This document shows, piece after piece, positions 17,758-26,419 of a DNA stretch of 37,581 nt. The stretch comes from Photobacterium carnosum (GTDB lineage Bacteria; Pseudomonadota; Gammaproteobacteria; Enterobacterales; Vibrionaceae): contig NZ_NPIB01000036.1 of assembly GCF_002849605.1 (NCBI RefSeq), positions 1 through 37,581 of the forward strand, given 5' to 3'. The translations under genes and the position numbers were made by a program. Below the pieces are notes generated by a model that saw nothing but the letters and a program-made list of their open reading frames with translations, did no database searches and was not told the DNA's origin. Each line of letters begins with the position of its first letter. Position 1 is the first letter of the stretch.

Positions 17758-18270
17758 ATGATTAAAAAACGATATATTTATAGCATCATCAGCATTGGAT
17801 TATGCCTTTCACTCATAGGATGCTATTCAAGCGAACAATCAAAATCCTCTCCATCATCGGTAGTCGCTAATTCACAAAATAACAATCACAGCCAACGACT
17901 ACATCTCAATACCGTTATCTTACCAGTAAATATTCAAACGTATCGTCAAGCCATGATTAATTACAGTCAAGTTGGCGGCATAAATCCTTTTAATAACTCT
18001 CCGTTTGTCGTTAAAAAACTACCAAAAACAATAAAGCCAAGCTTACAAAATAATATTCAATTTGTTATTGATTCAGTTATCTCTCCGACATATTTATCTG
18101 CGGGAAAAATCACATACTTATTAGTAAAAAACCATATTGCTTATATTGAATTAGAAATGAATAATGATGGGTGGGCTGGAGTCTCTTCTACAATCGCAGT
18201 AATTAACCCCTTAGTGGTTAAAAATTTGCTTCGCGATCCAAATATCCATCAAGTCATATTTCATAAATAA
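17758..18270 (+). CDS. Putative lipoprotein of unknown function
   Basis: The N-terminus is a lipoprotein signal: basic MIKKR, a hydrophobic stretch, and lipobox SLIGC with C22 as the lipidated cysteine. The +2 residue is Tyr, so outer-membrane sorting is expected. A serine/asparagine-rich linker (~24-45) leads into an alpha/beta domain (~50-170) with SVISPTYLSAGKITYLLVKN and a WAGVSSTIAVINP block. No family is recognised. It has weak ribosome-site sequence (AAAAAAGAC) and an upstream inverted repeat. It stands alone before the exonuclease gene. Confidence 0.65.
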   Translation: MIKKRYIYSIISIGLCLSLIGCYSSEQSKSSPSSVVANSQNNNHSQRLHLNTVILPVNIQTYRQAMINYSQVGGINPFNNSPFVVKKLPKTIKPSLQNNIQFVIDSVISPTYLSAGKITYLLVKNHIAYIELEMNNDGWAGVSSTIAVINPLVVKNLLRDPNIHQVIFHK

Positions 18271-18350
18271 TCTCACGAGGAAGGATGAACCGATAGTGAC
18301 AAAATGGTATTATCTGCGCCCGTTTTACTCCGTGACTCTTGGATAACTTA

Positions 18351-18911
18351 ATGAATTTTGATCGTATTGTCTGTTTTGACCTCGAAATGTGCTGCTGGAA
18401 TGATGGCCGTACATCGCGAACTGGTGAAATCATCGAAATTGGAGTGGCGGAACTGGATTTAAATACGGGCCGTATTGTGCGACGTGCGCAACATTATGTA
18501 AAACCTGTACATGATGAAATTTCGCCGTTTTGTACTGAATTAACGGGTATTAAGCCAGATCTTATTGAGAAAAATGGTAAACCATTAGAGACTATTTTAC
18601 GTTCGATTGAACAAAAATTTGGTGGTCGGCATAAAATTTATGCAGCTTGGGGCCATGATGATCGTATTTTAAAGAAAGAATGTGATGCTAAAGAATTAAA
18701 AGTACTCTTTCGTGAGTATTTGAATTTAGCGACGCTTTTTAAATTACAACGTCATGTTACCAATAAACGCTTAGGGCAACGCGCCGCAATGGAAATTGCA
18801 GGTGTAACTTGGGAAGGGCGTCAGCATTCAGGTTATGTTGATGCTTATAATCTTGCTCGATTAGCGGCAACCATGTTCTGTGAACAAGACGTATTAACGA
18901 CCGATAAATAG
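18351..18911 (+). CDS. DEDDh 3'-5' exonuclease domain protein (KapD/ERI-1-like)
   Basis: A single-domain exonuclease of the RNase T/DnaQ fold, with all five catalytic residues: D10 and E12 (FDLEMCCW), D103 (GHDD), H159 and D164 (HSGYVDAYN). The long first motif with Cys/Trp and the TGEIIEIGV block resemble the KapD/ERI-1 branch, suggesting an RNA substrate. The ATG at 18351 gives 186 aa; a TTG 12 bases upstream is less likely because the GGA ribosome site lies between them. It is followed by a terminator at 18942. Confidence 0.88.
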   Translation: MNFDRIVCFDLEMCCWNDGRTSRTGEIIEIGVAELDLNTGRIVRRAQHYVKPVHDEISPFCTELTGIKPDLIEKNGKPLETILRSIEQKFGGRHKIYAAWGHDDRILKKECDAKELKVLFREYLNLATLFKLQRHVTNKRLGQRAAMEIAGVTWEGRQHSGYVDAYNLARLAATMFCEQDVLTTDK

Positions 18912-18941
18912 TCATTTTTTATTTTTAAAATAGTATTTTAG

Positions 18942-18992
18942 ACCCTAAACATATTACTTATAACTAAAGAGTAAGATGATTAGGGTTTTTTA
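18942..18992 (+). terminator. Terminator of the exonuclease gene
   Basis: Stem ACCCTAA (18942-18948) with TTAGGGT (18980-18986), extended by an inner stem, then TTTTT. Confidence 0.75.
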
Positions 18993-19132
18993 TTATTTTA
19001 ATTAATAAATGTCCGACTAAGCGTTTTTTATGTCTGATTACAGATATATATTTCTCATAGGAAGTGACAGAATGGCGGCGTTCTTTATTTCAATGGCTTT
19101 TATTGAAATAACTGTTTTATCTAAGGCCGACA

Positions 19133-20023
19133 ATGTTCTATTTATTACCTTTTTTTACTGTTGCAATCTGGGCAGGGAATGCCATTGTCAATAAAATGGC
19201 ATTCAGTGTTATCGATCCTGGCGCCATTTCATTTTATCGTTGGTTTTTTGCTTTGATCGCGCTAACCCCTTTTTTAATTAAGTCTGTGTGGCGTGAACGA
19301 GTCATTATTAAACCGTATTTAAGTAAGTTAGCTTTTTTAGCCTTACTGGGCATGGTACTTAATCAATCACTAGGGTATTTTGCTGCTGCAACCACGAGTG
19401 CGACCAATATTGCATTGATTATTTCGTTAGTGCCATTAGTGAGTATGTTTTTAAGTGTGCCATTACTTGGTCAGCGTTTATCACCTTTCGCTCTTATTGG
19501 TGCGGTTTTATCATTAAGTGGATTGGTATTGATGTTAAGCCATGGCCATATCACTAATTTGATCAGTCAGGGCATTAAACAAGGTGATGGTTTAATGCTG
19601 CTTGCTGCTGTGGTGTATGCATTATATTGCGTGTTACTTAAGCGCTGGAAAATGCCGATATCAAATTGGCACTCAGTGTATGTGCAGTGCTTATTTGCGG
19701 TGGCGATGTTAACCCCATTATTATTAACCAGTCATCGTATGGCGATTACTGCTGCCGCTGCTCCGTTAATTCTGTATGCGGCATTATTAGCTTCAGTATT
19801 AGCGCCATGGTTATGGATGCAAAGTATTGAACGTTTAGGTGCAGATAGAACGGCAATGTTTATGAACCTATTACCTATTATGGCTGCAGGTATTGCGAGT
19901 GTGATGTTAGGTGAGCAGTTACATAGCTATCATTATATTGGTGGCGTTATGGTGTTATCTGGTGTGGCATTGGCACAGAAACGTGCGAAAGCGAAGAAAC
20001 AAATTGATGCAGTTACCGCTTAA
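19133..20023 (+). CDS. EamA/DMT-family transporter
   Basis: An inner-membrane protein with ten predicted helices in two EamA repeats (~1-135 and ~150-285), 296 aa, normal for the drug/metabolite transporter superfamily. The start of repeat one (WAGNAIVNK...SFYRWFFALI) and the end of repeat two (LGEQLHSYHYIGGVMVLSGV) are characteristic. Substrates in this family range from amino acids to nucleosides and cannot be told from sequence. It is monocistronic, with AAGG before the ATG and a strong terminator after it. Confidence 0.9.
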   Translation: MFYLLPFFTVAIWAGNAIVNKMAFSVIDPGAISFYRWFFALIALTPFLIKSVWRERVIIKPYLSKLAFLALLGMVLNQSLGYFAAATTSATNIALIISLVPLVSMFLSVPLLGQRLSPFALIGAVLSLSGLVLMLSHGHITNLISQGIKQGDGLMLLAAVVYALYCVLLKRWKMPISNWHSVYVQCLFAVAMLTPLLLTSHRMAITAAAAPLILYAALLASVLAPWLWMQSIERLGADRTAMFMNLLPIMAAGIASVMLGEQLHSYHYIGGVMVLSGVALAQKRAKAKKQIDAVTA

Positions 20024-20060
20024 TCTGTATTGACCGGTGTTGCTCTGTATAAATATAAAG

Positions 20061-20097
20061 AAAAACGCCGCAATTATTATAATTGCGGCGTTTTTTT
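20061..20097. terminator. Bidirectional terminator between EamA and permease genes
   Basis: A GC-rich stem of about 12 bp (AACGCCGCAATT with its complement) flanked by an A-run and seven T. It serves the plus-strand EamA gene and the minus-strand permease ending at 20117. Confidence 0.92.
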
Positions 20098-20116
20098 ATT
20101 TAAATAAAACTGTTTT

Positions 20117-21439
20117 TTAAACAAAAGCTAGTAATGGTGAAATACACAGTAAAATACCAGTCACTATAATAAGGTTAGTTGCTGTGCCTTTATATTTGTG
20201 CAAATGAGGTACTTGATAGACTAAATACGCTGGAATTAAGCAGCCTACAATACCGAATATAGGAGAACAAATAGATGTGAATGATAGGATCGGTAGGTTT
20301 AAAGCAACAGCGCCCCACGCAACCAGAATGATAAATACAGTCGTAATTTTATCGACAAGCTCACGGCTAATCTTGCTGGTTTCAAATTTACGTTCTAATA
20401 CATTCATAGCTAAACCACGGCAGGCTTCTTTAAAGGCCAGAAACACCCCAAAGAATGATGTTACTACTGCAAATATATTGATCACGATACCGACAATTGT
20501 TGCAGAGCTACCAGGGAAGTAATGCGCAATCATTGCAAGTGCTGAAATATTCAGTCCCATGGCGTGTTTCGCTTCAGCTTGGTTAATAGCGAAAGTAAAC
20601 GACACCGCAAAGAAAAATACGATAACAAATAAAATAGTAAAGGCGATTTTCATTGCGCGGGTTGCTTTATAGCGTGCTACTTCAATCGATTTTTCATGTG
20701 AGCGGTAAGAAATAACCATTGGGCTCAATGATTGAATAAATAGAATCGATGTAAGAGTAAATGGCAATGTAATAATGGCATTTTTAAGCATTAACCCCCA
20801 ATTTTCAACTGGGGTAACATTAGCAAGACTCCACTGTGGGACTAATAAAACCCCCATAACAGCAACTAAAATCAGTACTGTAACCGCCATAAAGCCAGAT
20901 ATTTTAAATAAGAACTTTTCACTTTTAGAGCCGATATAACTTAATAAGCTAATCAGTGCTAAGCCATAAAAAACATTATCATTAAGATGGGTTTTCGTTA
21001 TACCAAAAGAATATAAATAAGAGGCACTATCATTGGTGACAGTCAAAGAATAAACTAATACCCAAATTACTAGCATTAAGAAATATAATATACCTAATGC
21101 AATTCCCCAGTTTTTACCTAAATAACCAGAAATAACCCCAGGGTAATCGGTACATTTTTTTGATTCAGCTAATGTATTAATAAATAGTTTTTGGAATAAA
21201 TACATTGCAGGGTAACCAATCACGGCTGAAAGTAAAAATACCCATAATCCCATAACGCCAACTTGAACCGGTAAGAATACGATACCCGCACCAACGGCCA
21301 TACCAATGCTCATCACAATCCAACCGATGTCGATATTGTCAAATTTGATCGCTTGTTGCCATTGTTCTTTGCTCATATTAGCTCGAACATGTAGGGGCGT
21401 TTTCTCTGTAGTTGGAGATATATTGACTGTTTGGTTCAT
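20117..21439 (-). CDS. cyuP: HAAAP-family amino acid permease, CyuP/YhaO-like
   Basis: A sodium- or proton-coupled inner-membrane transporter of the hydroxy/aromatic amino acid permease family, about 11 helices, 440 aa. The N-terminus, DIGWIVMSIGMAVGAGIVFLP, holds the unwound first helix. Its closest recalled relatives are E. coli YhaO (CyuP/DlsT), and the gene just upstream encodes a YhaM/CyuA-like cysteine desulfidase. That is the same pairing as E. coli cyuPA, so cysteine (possibly serine) import is the likely role. The 537-base gap between the two genes is unusually long for an operon, so it may have its own promoter. Confidence 0.8.
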   Translation of the reverse strand: MNQTVNISPTTEKTPLHVRANMSKEQWQQAIKFDNIDIGWIVMSIGMAVGAGIVFLPVQVGVMGLWVFLLSAVIGYPAMYLFQKLFINTLAESKKCTDYPGVISGYLGKNWGIALGILYFLMLVIWVLVYSLTVTNDSASYLYSFGITKTHLNDNVFYGLALISLLSYIGSKSEKFLFKISGFMAVTVLILVAVMGVLLVPQWSLANVTPVENWGLMLKNAIITLPFTLTSILFIQSLSPMVISYRSHEKSIEVARYKATRAMKIAFTILFVIVFFFAVSFTFAINQAEAKHAMGLNISALAMIAHYFPGSSATIVGIVINIFAVVTSFFGVFLAFKEACRGLAMNVLERKFETSKISRELVDKITTVFIILVAWGAVALNLPILSFTSICSPIFGIVGCLIPAYLVYQVPHLHKYKGTATNLIIVTGILLCISPLLAFV

Positions 21440-21976
21440 ATCAATTTCAGCCTTGAATAGTTAACCAAAACACCGTGTTTGGCTTATTATTTTGAAGCCA
21501 GCATTGCCGACCTTGTTTGCGTTTTGTTAGAAATATAAAGTAGTCAAACTATAACCAAATAGCAGTAAAAAAGAGTGTGGTTTGCTCGTGAAATATGCTT
21601 TAAGTTTATGTTTTTTAAATATTTTAGAACCACGTATCAAAAATGGTCGCGAAGCATAAAACACACAAAATGTCAGAATGACAAAGTGTAGGATCGTACG
21701 ATTATTATTGATGTAGATGGCGGTTTTTCTAATAGTGTTTACGCTGTTTATGAGAGGATTATTGCGCTAATGACGTGTTTTTTAAATAACTAGAGGTAAT
21801 TACATATAGCTAAAAGGAATATTGATAAGGAGATAAATGCGGTTTTAACTGTTTTTTGCTGAGGATTATCGAAATAAGACAATATAATCCTCTAGATAAA
21901 CATAAAAAAGCAAACAAGTTATCTGACTTTTTCTATAAATCTAGAGGAGTTCGCCACTACATTAGAGAATGTATGG
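21440..21976. other. 537-base gap between cyuP-like and cyuA-like genes
   Basis: No protein gene is seen on either strand. It contains a 9-bp inverted repeat GAGGATTAT (21861-21869) / ATAATCCTC (21884-21892) about 85 bases past the cyuA-like stop, a possible terminator or processing site without a good U-run. The remaining ~400 bases are AT-rich and presumably hold the permease promoter. Confidence 0.4.
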
Positions 21977-23281
21977 TTATTTATTAATCATGATATCAAG
22001 GATTTGAATATCTGTTTGTGTCATTGAACCGTTAGCTAATGCTGAAAGATTGCGGATAGTGCTGTCAACGTCATGTGCAACAATTCCTTCATTTCCTGTA
22101 ACACCGAGGCCATCTAATGCCATTAATGCAGATTTGATTGCCGAGCCTGCTGATGATGAGACTTTCATTGCACAACTGGTTTTTGCACCATCACAGATCA
22201 TACCTGCGATATCACCAATCATACTATTGATTGCTGCGCTGATTTGCTGAATATTACCACCAAGTAACCATGTCATACCTGCAACTGCACCCATTGATGC
22301 AGTCGTTGCACCACATAGTGCGGATAATTTGTTTTGATGACTTTTAATATAAATCGCCATTAAATGTGACAACATTAATGCACGGATAAGTTGTTCTTCA
22401 TCCGCTTTAATAAATTCAGCGACAACAACGACAGGCATCGTTGCTGCTATACCTTGATTACCTGAACCTGAATTACTCATAGCAGGTTTCATCGCGCCGC
22501 CCATTCGTGCATCTGAAGCGGCAGCCGTACGTAGTAATACGTCAGTCAATAATCCAGCAGAAAGCAAGCCACGTTCAATATTACGTTGGAAAGTAGCACC
22601 CACTTGTAGACCATAGTTACCTTGTAGGCCTTCAATCGAAAGGGCGTTGTTAAGTTGGTAAGCTTGCTCAATAAAGTGAATATCAGCTAAAGGTGCTTGG
22701 GTTGCGAAGTCAAAAATATCTTGCGCACATGCATTAATAAAAGGATTACTATTTTCGGCTTGTTGGGCTGTTTGAGTGGTATTTTTAGGATTGGCAATAT
22801 AAGTCGTTATGCCATCTTCTTCAATCGCCAGTATATGAGTATGACTATCGGCAATAGTGACACTTGCTGAATGATGATCTGTTAATACTGTTACTTTGGC
22901 GTACAGAATATTACTGACATTAGCCACACTAACAGAGACTAATTTTTTATCGATCATTGCTTTTGCGATAGCAACATCTTCGGTAGTTAAATTTTTAAGC
23001 ACTTCTAACTGGGCTTGGCAATCACCTGCGACTGCACCTGTTGCAGCTGCGACTTCTAGACCCACCATTCCCGTTCCAGGTACGGTTACACCCATGCCAT
23101 TTTTCATTAAATTAGCAGAAACGAGAACGTTAATAGCGGTAATATCTTGATGTTTTATATTAAGCTTATTGACGGCAATGGCTGCGGCTAGTGCAACAGA
23201 TACTGGCTCTGTACAACCTAATGCAGGTACAACGTCGCGTTTTACAACATCAATAAATGCAGGCCAAAGTGTGTTTTTCAT
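21977..23281 (-). CDS. cyuA: L-cysteine desulfidase (CyuA/YhaM, UPF0597 family)
   Basis: An iron-sulfur enzyme that breaks L-cysteine into H2S, pyruvate and ammonia, for cysteine detoxification and anaerobic use. It shares the fold of L-serine dehydratase. The conserved PALGCTEPVSVALAAA block near the N-terminus (C23) is followed by SGSGNQGIAATMPV and CDGAKTSCAMKVSSSAGSA, which carry cluster-binding cysteines. The length of 434 aa is normal. The ATG at 23281 is used because AGGTG lies 6 bases upstream; a GTG 9 bases earlier overlaps that site. With the downstream permease it forms the cyu-type pair. Confidence 0.9.
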   Translation of the reverse strand: MKNTLWPAFIDVVKRDVVPALGCTEPVSVALAAAIAVNKLNIKHQDITAINVLVSANLMKNGMGVTVPGTGMVGLEVAAATGAVAGDCQAQLEVLKNLTTEDVAIAKAMIDKKLVSVSVANVSNILYAKVTVLTDHHSASVTIADSHTHILAIEEDGITTYIANPKNTTQTAQQAENSNPFINACAQDIFDFATQAPLADIHFIEQAYQLNNALSIEGLQGNYGLQVGATFQRNIERGLLSAGLLTDVLLRTAAASDARMGGAMKPAMSNSGSGNQGIAATMPVVVVAEFIKADEEQLIRALMLSHLMAIYIKSHQNKLSALCGATTASMGAVAGMTWLLGGNIQQISAAINSMIGDIAGMICDGAKTSCAMKVSSSAGSAIKSALMALDGLGVTGNEGIVAHDVDSTIRNLSALANGSMTQTDIQILDIMINK

Positions 23282-23489
23282 TGCAATCACCTAGTGCTTT
23301 ATATTAAAGCATCAAAAGTTACAGATAAAACTAATTGAAATCACTGTAGAGCAAATAATTAGCTAACATTCTCTTTCAGTTCGTAATGATGAGTATACGT
23401 CTAGTCGTAAAGAAAAAAATCATATAATCATTACTTATAAAAAGGATATATAGAATATTTTTCTATTAAAAAATCAGTTATTAGGTTTT

Positions 23490-23690
23490 TGTTATACTCG
23501 TCACAATTTTTATAGGAATATTTTTTAATTGTGATGATGAGTTTTTTTTATGATGTTAGTGGGGGCTTTATTTTTTTGAGTAAAAAAGTAGTTTATGGTG
23601 GCGGTGATGGTTGCTTTCTAGGTATCATATTTAGGTAAAGATCACATAAAGGTTGAAGGTAAAATCGCTTCAACCTTTTCTTTTTTAAAA
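23490..23690 (+). ncRNA. Candidate small RNA / short-peptide transcript upstream of the purine permease
   Basis: An extended -10 element (TGTTATACT, 23490-23498) is followed by ~190 bases ending in a textbook terminator: 11-bp stem AAAGGTTGAAG/CTTCAACCTTT, then T-C-TTTTTT, at 23648-23687. The permease's own promoter lies after this terminator, so the stretch looks like an independent transcription unit. It contains a 34-codon frame (23534-23638, beginning MMSFFYDVSGG) whose nearest AGGA is 16 bases upstream, so translation is doubtful. Confidence 0.4.
23496..23550 (+). terminator. U-rich hairpin at the start of the candidate small RNA
   Basis: ACTC...CACAATT (23496-23507) pairs imperfectly with AATTGTG...GAGT (23527-23542), followed by eight T. 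It could act as an early terminator or form the RNA's 5' structure. Confidence 0.35.
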
Positions 23691-23691
23691 A

Positions 23692-23730
23692 AAGTAAACG
23701 TTTGCGTTGGCTATATTGATTATTTATAGC
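23692..23730 (+). promoter_or_regulatory. PurR operator overlapping the -35 of the purine permease promoter
   Basis: AAGTAAACGTTTGCGT (23692-23707) matches the PurR box ACGCAAACGTTTGCGT at 14 of 16 positions. Its right half supplies a -35 (TTGCGT, 23702-23707), 17 bases before a -10 TATAGC (23725-23730). PurR bound with hypoxanthine/guanine would block this promoter. Confidence 0.75.
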
Positions 23731-23772
23731 CAATAAGAACGGATTAAAATCAGAAAATTATAGGAAGACATC

Positions 23773-25131
23773 ATGTCTGCTGACAGTACACCTAATACCC
23801 AAAGTTCATCAACTCGCGGTTTAGATCGTTATTTTCAAATATCTGAGCGTGGCAGTAGTGTTAAACAAGAGATTATTGCTGGGTTAACAACTTTTTTAGC
23901 CATGGTATATTCAGTCATTGTTGTACCAAGCATGTTAGGTGCCGCTGGTTTTAATCAAAGTGCAGTATTTATCGCAACTTGTTTAGTTGCTGCATTTGGT
24001 TCATTACTGATGGGCTTATGGGCTCGATTACCAATGGCTATTGGCTGTGCTATATCACTCACGGCATTTACGGCTTTTAGTTTAGTGCTTGGGCAAGGGG
24101 TCAGTATTCCCGTTGCTCTTGGTGCTGTATTTTTAATGGGGGTCTTATTTACTCTGATCACCGTGACTGGCATTCGTGGTTGGATCATGAGAAACATGCC
24201 AACAGGGATCGCACATGGTACGGGTATCGGTATTGGATTGTTCTTATTATTGATTGCCGCCAATGGTGTTGGTTTAGTGATTAAAAATCCACAAGCGGGT
24301 TTACCGGTCGCTTTCGGTCATTTTATGTCATTACCCGTGATTATGTCATTAGTAGGATTAGCGGCAATTCTAGGACTTGAAAAACGTCGTGTGCCTGGTG
24401 GTATTCTCTTGGTGATTGTTGCTATTTCAGTGTTTGGTCTGATATTTGATCCTAATGTGAAATACCATGGCTTCTTTGCGCTGCCGACATTTGGTGGTGA
24501 AGGTTCTTTAATTGGTTCTCTGGATATTATGGGCGCGCTTAATCCAGTGATCTTGCCGACAGTGCTTGCGTTAGTGATGACGGCTATTTTTGATGCGACA
24601 GGTACGATTCGTGCAGTCGCAGGTCAGGCTAATTTATTGACTGAACGCGGTAATATTATTAGTGGCGGTAAAGCATTAACTGCCGATTCCGTTAGTAGTA
24701 TTTTTGCAGGCTTTGTCGGTGGTTCACCTGCCGCTGTTTATATTGAATCTGCGGCGGGTACTGCGGCTGGCGGTAAAACAGGTTTAACAGCAACAACGGT
24801 TGGGTTGTTGTTTGTGGTGATGTTATTTTTAGCGCCATTAAGTTATTTGGTTCCTGCTTACGCAACGGCTCCTGCATTAATGTATGTTGGTTTATTGATG
24901 TTAAGTAATGTTAGCAAGCTAGACATGAACGATTCTGTTGATGCGTTATCTGGGTTGTTATGTGCTGTTTTTATTGTGCTAACGGGCAATATTGTTACGG
25001 GCATTATGCTTGGCTTTGTGAGTTTAGTGATTGGACGCGTGGTATCAGGTGATTTTAAACGTTTAAACATCGGCACGGTAATTATCGCAATCGCATTAGT
25101 TGCGTTTTACGCGGGTGGTTGGGCTATTTAA
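23773..25131 (+). CDS. NCS2-family purine nucleobase permease (AzgA-like)
   Basis: An inner-membrane nucleobase:cation symporter, 452 aa, about 12-14 helices. The family pattern is clear at the N-terminus ([20 protein letters not shown]) and in the substrate-binding helices ([20 protein letters not shown] and [20 protein letters not shown]). The usual GMGLNA motif of adenine/guanine permeases is replaced by [14 protein letters not shown], so it is a divergent subgroup. The PurR box in its promoter supports purines as substrate. AGGAAG lies 6-8 bases before the ATG. Confidence 0.88.
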   Translation: MSADSTPNTQSSSTRGLDRYFQISERGSSVKQEIIAGLTTFLAMVYSVIVVPSMLGAAGFNQSAVFIATCLVAAFGSLLMGLWARLPMAIGCAISLTAFTAFSLVLGQGVSIPVALGAVFLMGVLFTLITVTGIRGWIMRNMPTGIAHGTGIGIGLFLLLIAANGVGLVIKNPQAGLPVAFGHFMSLPVIMSLVGLAAILGLEKRRVPGGILLVIVAISVFGLIFDPNVKYHGFFALPTFGGEGSLIGSLDIMGALNPVILPTVLALVMTAIFDATGTIRAVAGQANLLTERGNIISGGKALTADSVSSIFAGFVGGSPAAVYIESAAGTAAGGKTGLTATTVGLLFVVMLFLAPLSYLVPAYATAPALMYVGLLMLSNVSKLDMNDSVDALSGLLCAVFIVLTGNIVTGIMLGFVSLVIGRVVSGDFKRLNIGTVIIAIALVAFYAGGWAI

Positions 25132-25161
25132 CCGAATCCTAATTGCTAGTTAGTTATTATT

Positions 25162-25189
25162 AACCCGCGTATTAAACGCGGGTTTTTTT
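25162..25189 (+). terminator. Terminator of the purine permease
   Basis: Stem AACCCGCGT/ACGCGGGTT with loop ATTAA, followed by a T-run. Confidence 0.93.
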
Positions 25190-25642
25190 ATGTTTAATAT
25201 AATAGGTATCATTTGTTAATCCATCATCGGAATGGTTGTTAAGTGCTCTTTTTTATCAGTTTTGATAAGTTGTATTGATCAAAAATGGAAACTTGCTTTA
25301 CGCGATTTACATTTTGTATCTGTTGAATAATTAATGAATAAATTATCGAAATATAGATACAGTGATAAAATAGCATTATTCAATGCTATTTAAATGATTA
25401 TTTATATTTAAAATCAATTAATTACGATTAGTTATTTATGGTGTGATTTAATCACGAATATAAAATATTATGAGAATTTTCGCTTTTTTAGGACAGTGAT
25501 TTTTAATTCATTCTATTTGTGTATCTAACGTTGCAATTTACATGGGATGACAATTAATTTAATGCTGGTAGATTCTAAAAGAAGACGAGGTACCTTAGGG
25601 TTTTGTCATTATTTTATTATTTATTAGACGTTGAGATTAATC
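25190..25642. other. Long AT-rich leader/intergenic region
   Basis: About 450 bases with no gene. It contains a perfect odd palindrome GTGATTTAATCAC (25443-25455), one base too short between arms for a CRP site, and a TTATCA/TGATAA pair near 25250. The promoter of the 59-residue gene must lie here. Confidence 0.4.
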
Positions 25643-25822
25643 ATGAAAGTTATTATCGAAATTTTAGAATCAGGCAAATACCGCGATCAAGCTTGGGAAG
25701 GTACTTTTTTATCAGTTAAAGGTGAGTTACGTGCTGTAACACCGTCTTATGCAGCTCAATTGATTGGTCAAGCAAAAGCAGCACTTTATCTTGATGACAA
25801 CGGGGAAATGAAGTTTGCATAA
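25643..25822 (+). CDS. Uncharacterised 59-residue protein
   Basis: A small acidic/amphipathic soluble protein starting MKVIIEILESGKYRDQ, with a WEGTF element. The ATG at 25643 is preferred over an in-frame TTG 12 bases upstream. The ribosome site (TGAGAT) is weak. A 15-bp perfect terminator immediately downstream and the even codon pattern support a real gene. The family is not recognised. The long untranslated region before it suggests regulated expression. Confidence 0.65.
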   Translation: MKVIIEILESGKYRDQAWEGTFLSVKGELRAVTPSYAAQLIGQAKAALYLDDNGEMKFA

Positions 25823-25847
25823 TTACCTATATGGTAGCAATAATTAG

Positions 25848-25890
25848 AAATGGCGTTTCTATTAGCTAAAATAGAAACGCCATTTTTGTT
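25848..25890 (+). terminator. Terminator of the 59-residue gene
   Basis: A 15-bp perfect stem (25848-25862 with 25871-25885), loop of 8, then TT-G-TTTT. Confidence 0.93.
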
Positions 25891-25951
25891 TTAAGCAATA
25901 AATATGAATATCAATAGCATTTACAATGTAAATTTATTATTAATCAAGTGG

Positions 25952-26197
25952 TTATTTGAAATTTATCGTATCAAAATATGGGTTTGCTATTATTGCTGTC
26001 ATAGACAAAAGATCATCTAATACGACTAATTGTTGCTGATGATTAATAACTAATACAATACACTCTTCACGGTTTTGATTATAAAACGTATCGTGTGCAA
26101 TACCGATAAGATGGCTACCGTCATTCAACGTTAGATCAATGTTCAAATGATGCATACACGCTATTTCGATATAATCATGTTGGTGACAACTTAACAT
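25952..26197 (-). CDS. rof: Rho-binding antiterminator (Rof/YaeO family)
   Basis: Rof binds the RNA-binding domain of the termination factor Rho and inhibits it. The 81-residue product has the family core: the CHQHDYIEIACMHHL block (E. coli: NCDDYDNLELACQHHL), then NIDLTLNDGSHLIG and a C-terminal beta strand pattern with LVVLDDLLSMTA. The length matches the family (about 80-86 aa). It is a single gene converging on the 59-residue gene. AAGGATA lies a few bases before the ATG. Confidence 0.85.
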   Translation of the reverse strand: MLSCHQHDYIEIACMHHLNIDLTLNDGSHLIGIAHDTFYNQNREECIVLVINHQQQLVVLDDLLSMTAIIANPYFDTINFK

Positions 26198-26370
26198 ATT
26201 GTTATCCTTATATAATTCATGATGATATAAAGTAATGACATCAAAAAGTCAGTGCAATAGATTTAAAATGTTATGGATAAAAGTTAGCAGCATCTCAAAA
26301 AAATTCATTAGACCTGCAATAGATAAATACATTTGATATCTAATCTGAAAGTAATGCTATAAACAATAGC

Positions 26371-26400
26371 CAAAGAGGCATCTAAAAAGATCCCTCTTTG
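26371..26400 (-). terminator. Candidate terminator of the beta-lactamase gene
   Basis: Stem CAAAGAGG/CCTCTTTG with an inner ATCT/AGAT pair and a U-rich loop, 20 bases past the stop. No clear U-run follows on the minus strand. Confidence 0.5.
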
Positions 26401-26419
26401 TTATATCATTTTATGGTAT

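Noticed and set aside
18281..18300. Very short frame after GAGGAAGG upstream of the exonuclease (MNR, stop)
   Set aside because: Three codons only; a leader peptide cannot be supported.
23640..23687. Classical purine (guanine/adenine) riboswitch before the NCS2 permease
   Set aside because: The conserved purine-aptamer core sequences are not present; only the terminator and a PurR box are seen.
25443..25455. CRP or FNR site GTGATTTAATCAC
   Set aside because: The spacing is one base short for CRP, and the FNR half-sites TTGAT/ATCAA are absent.
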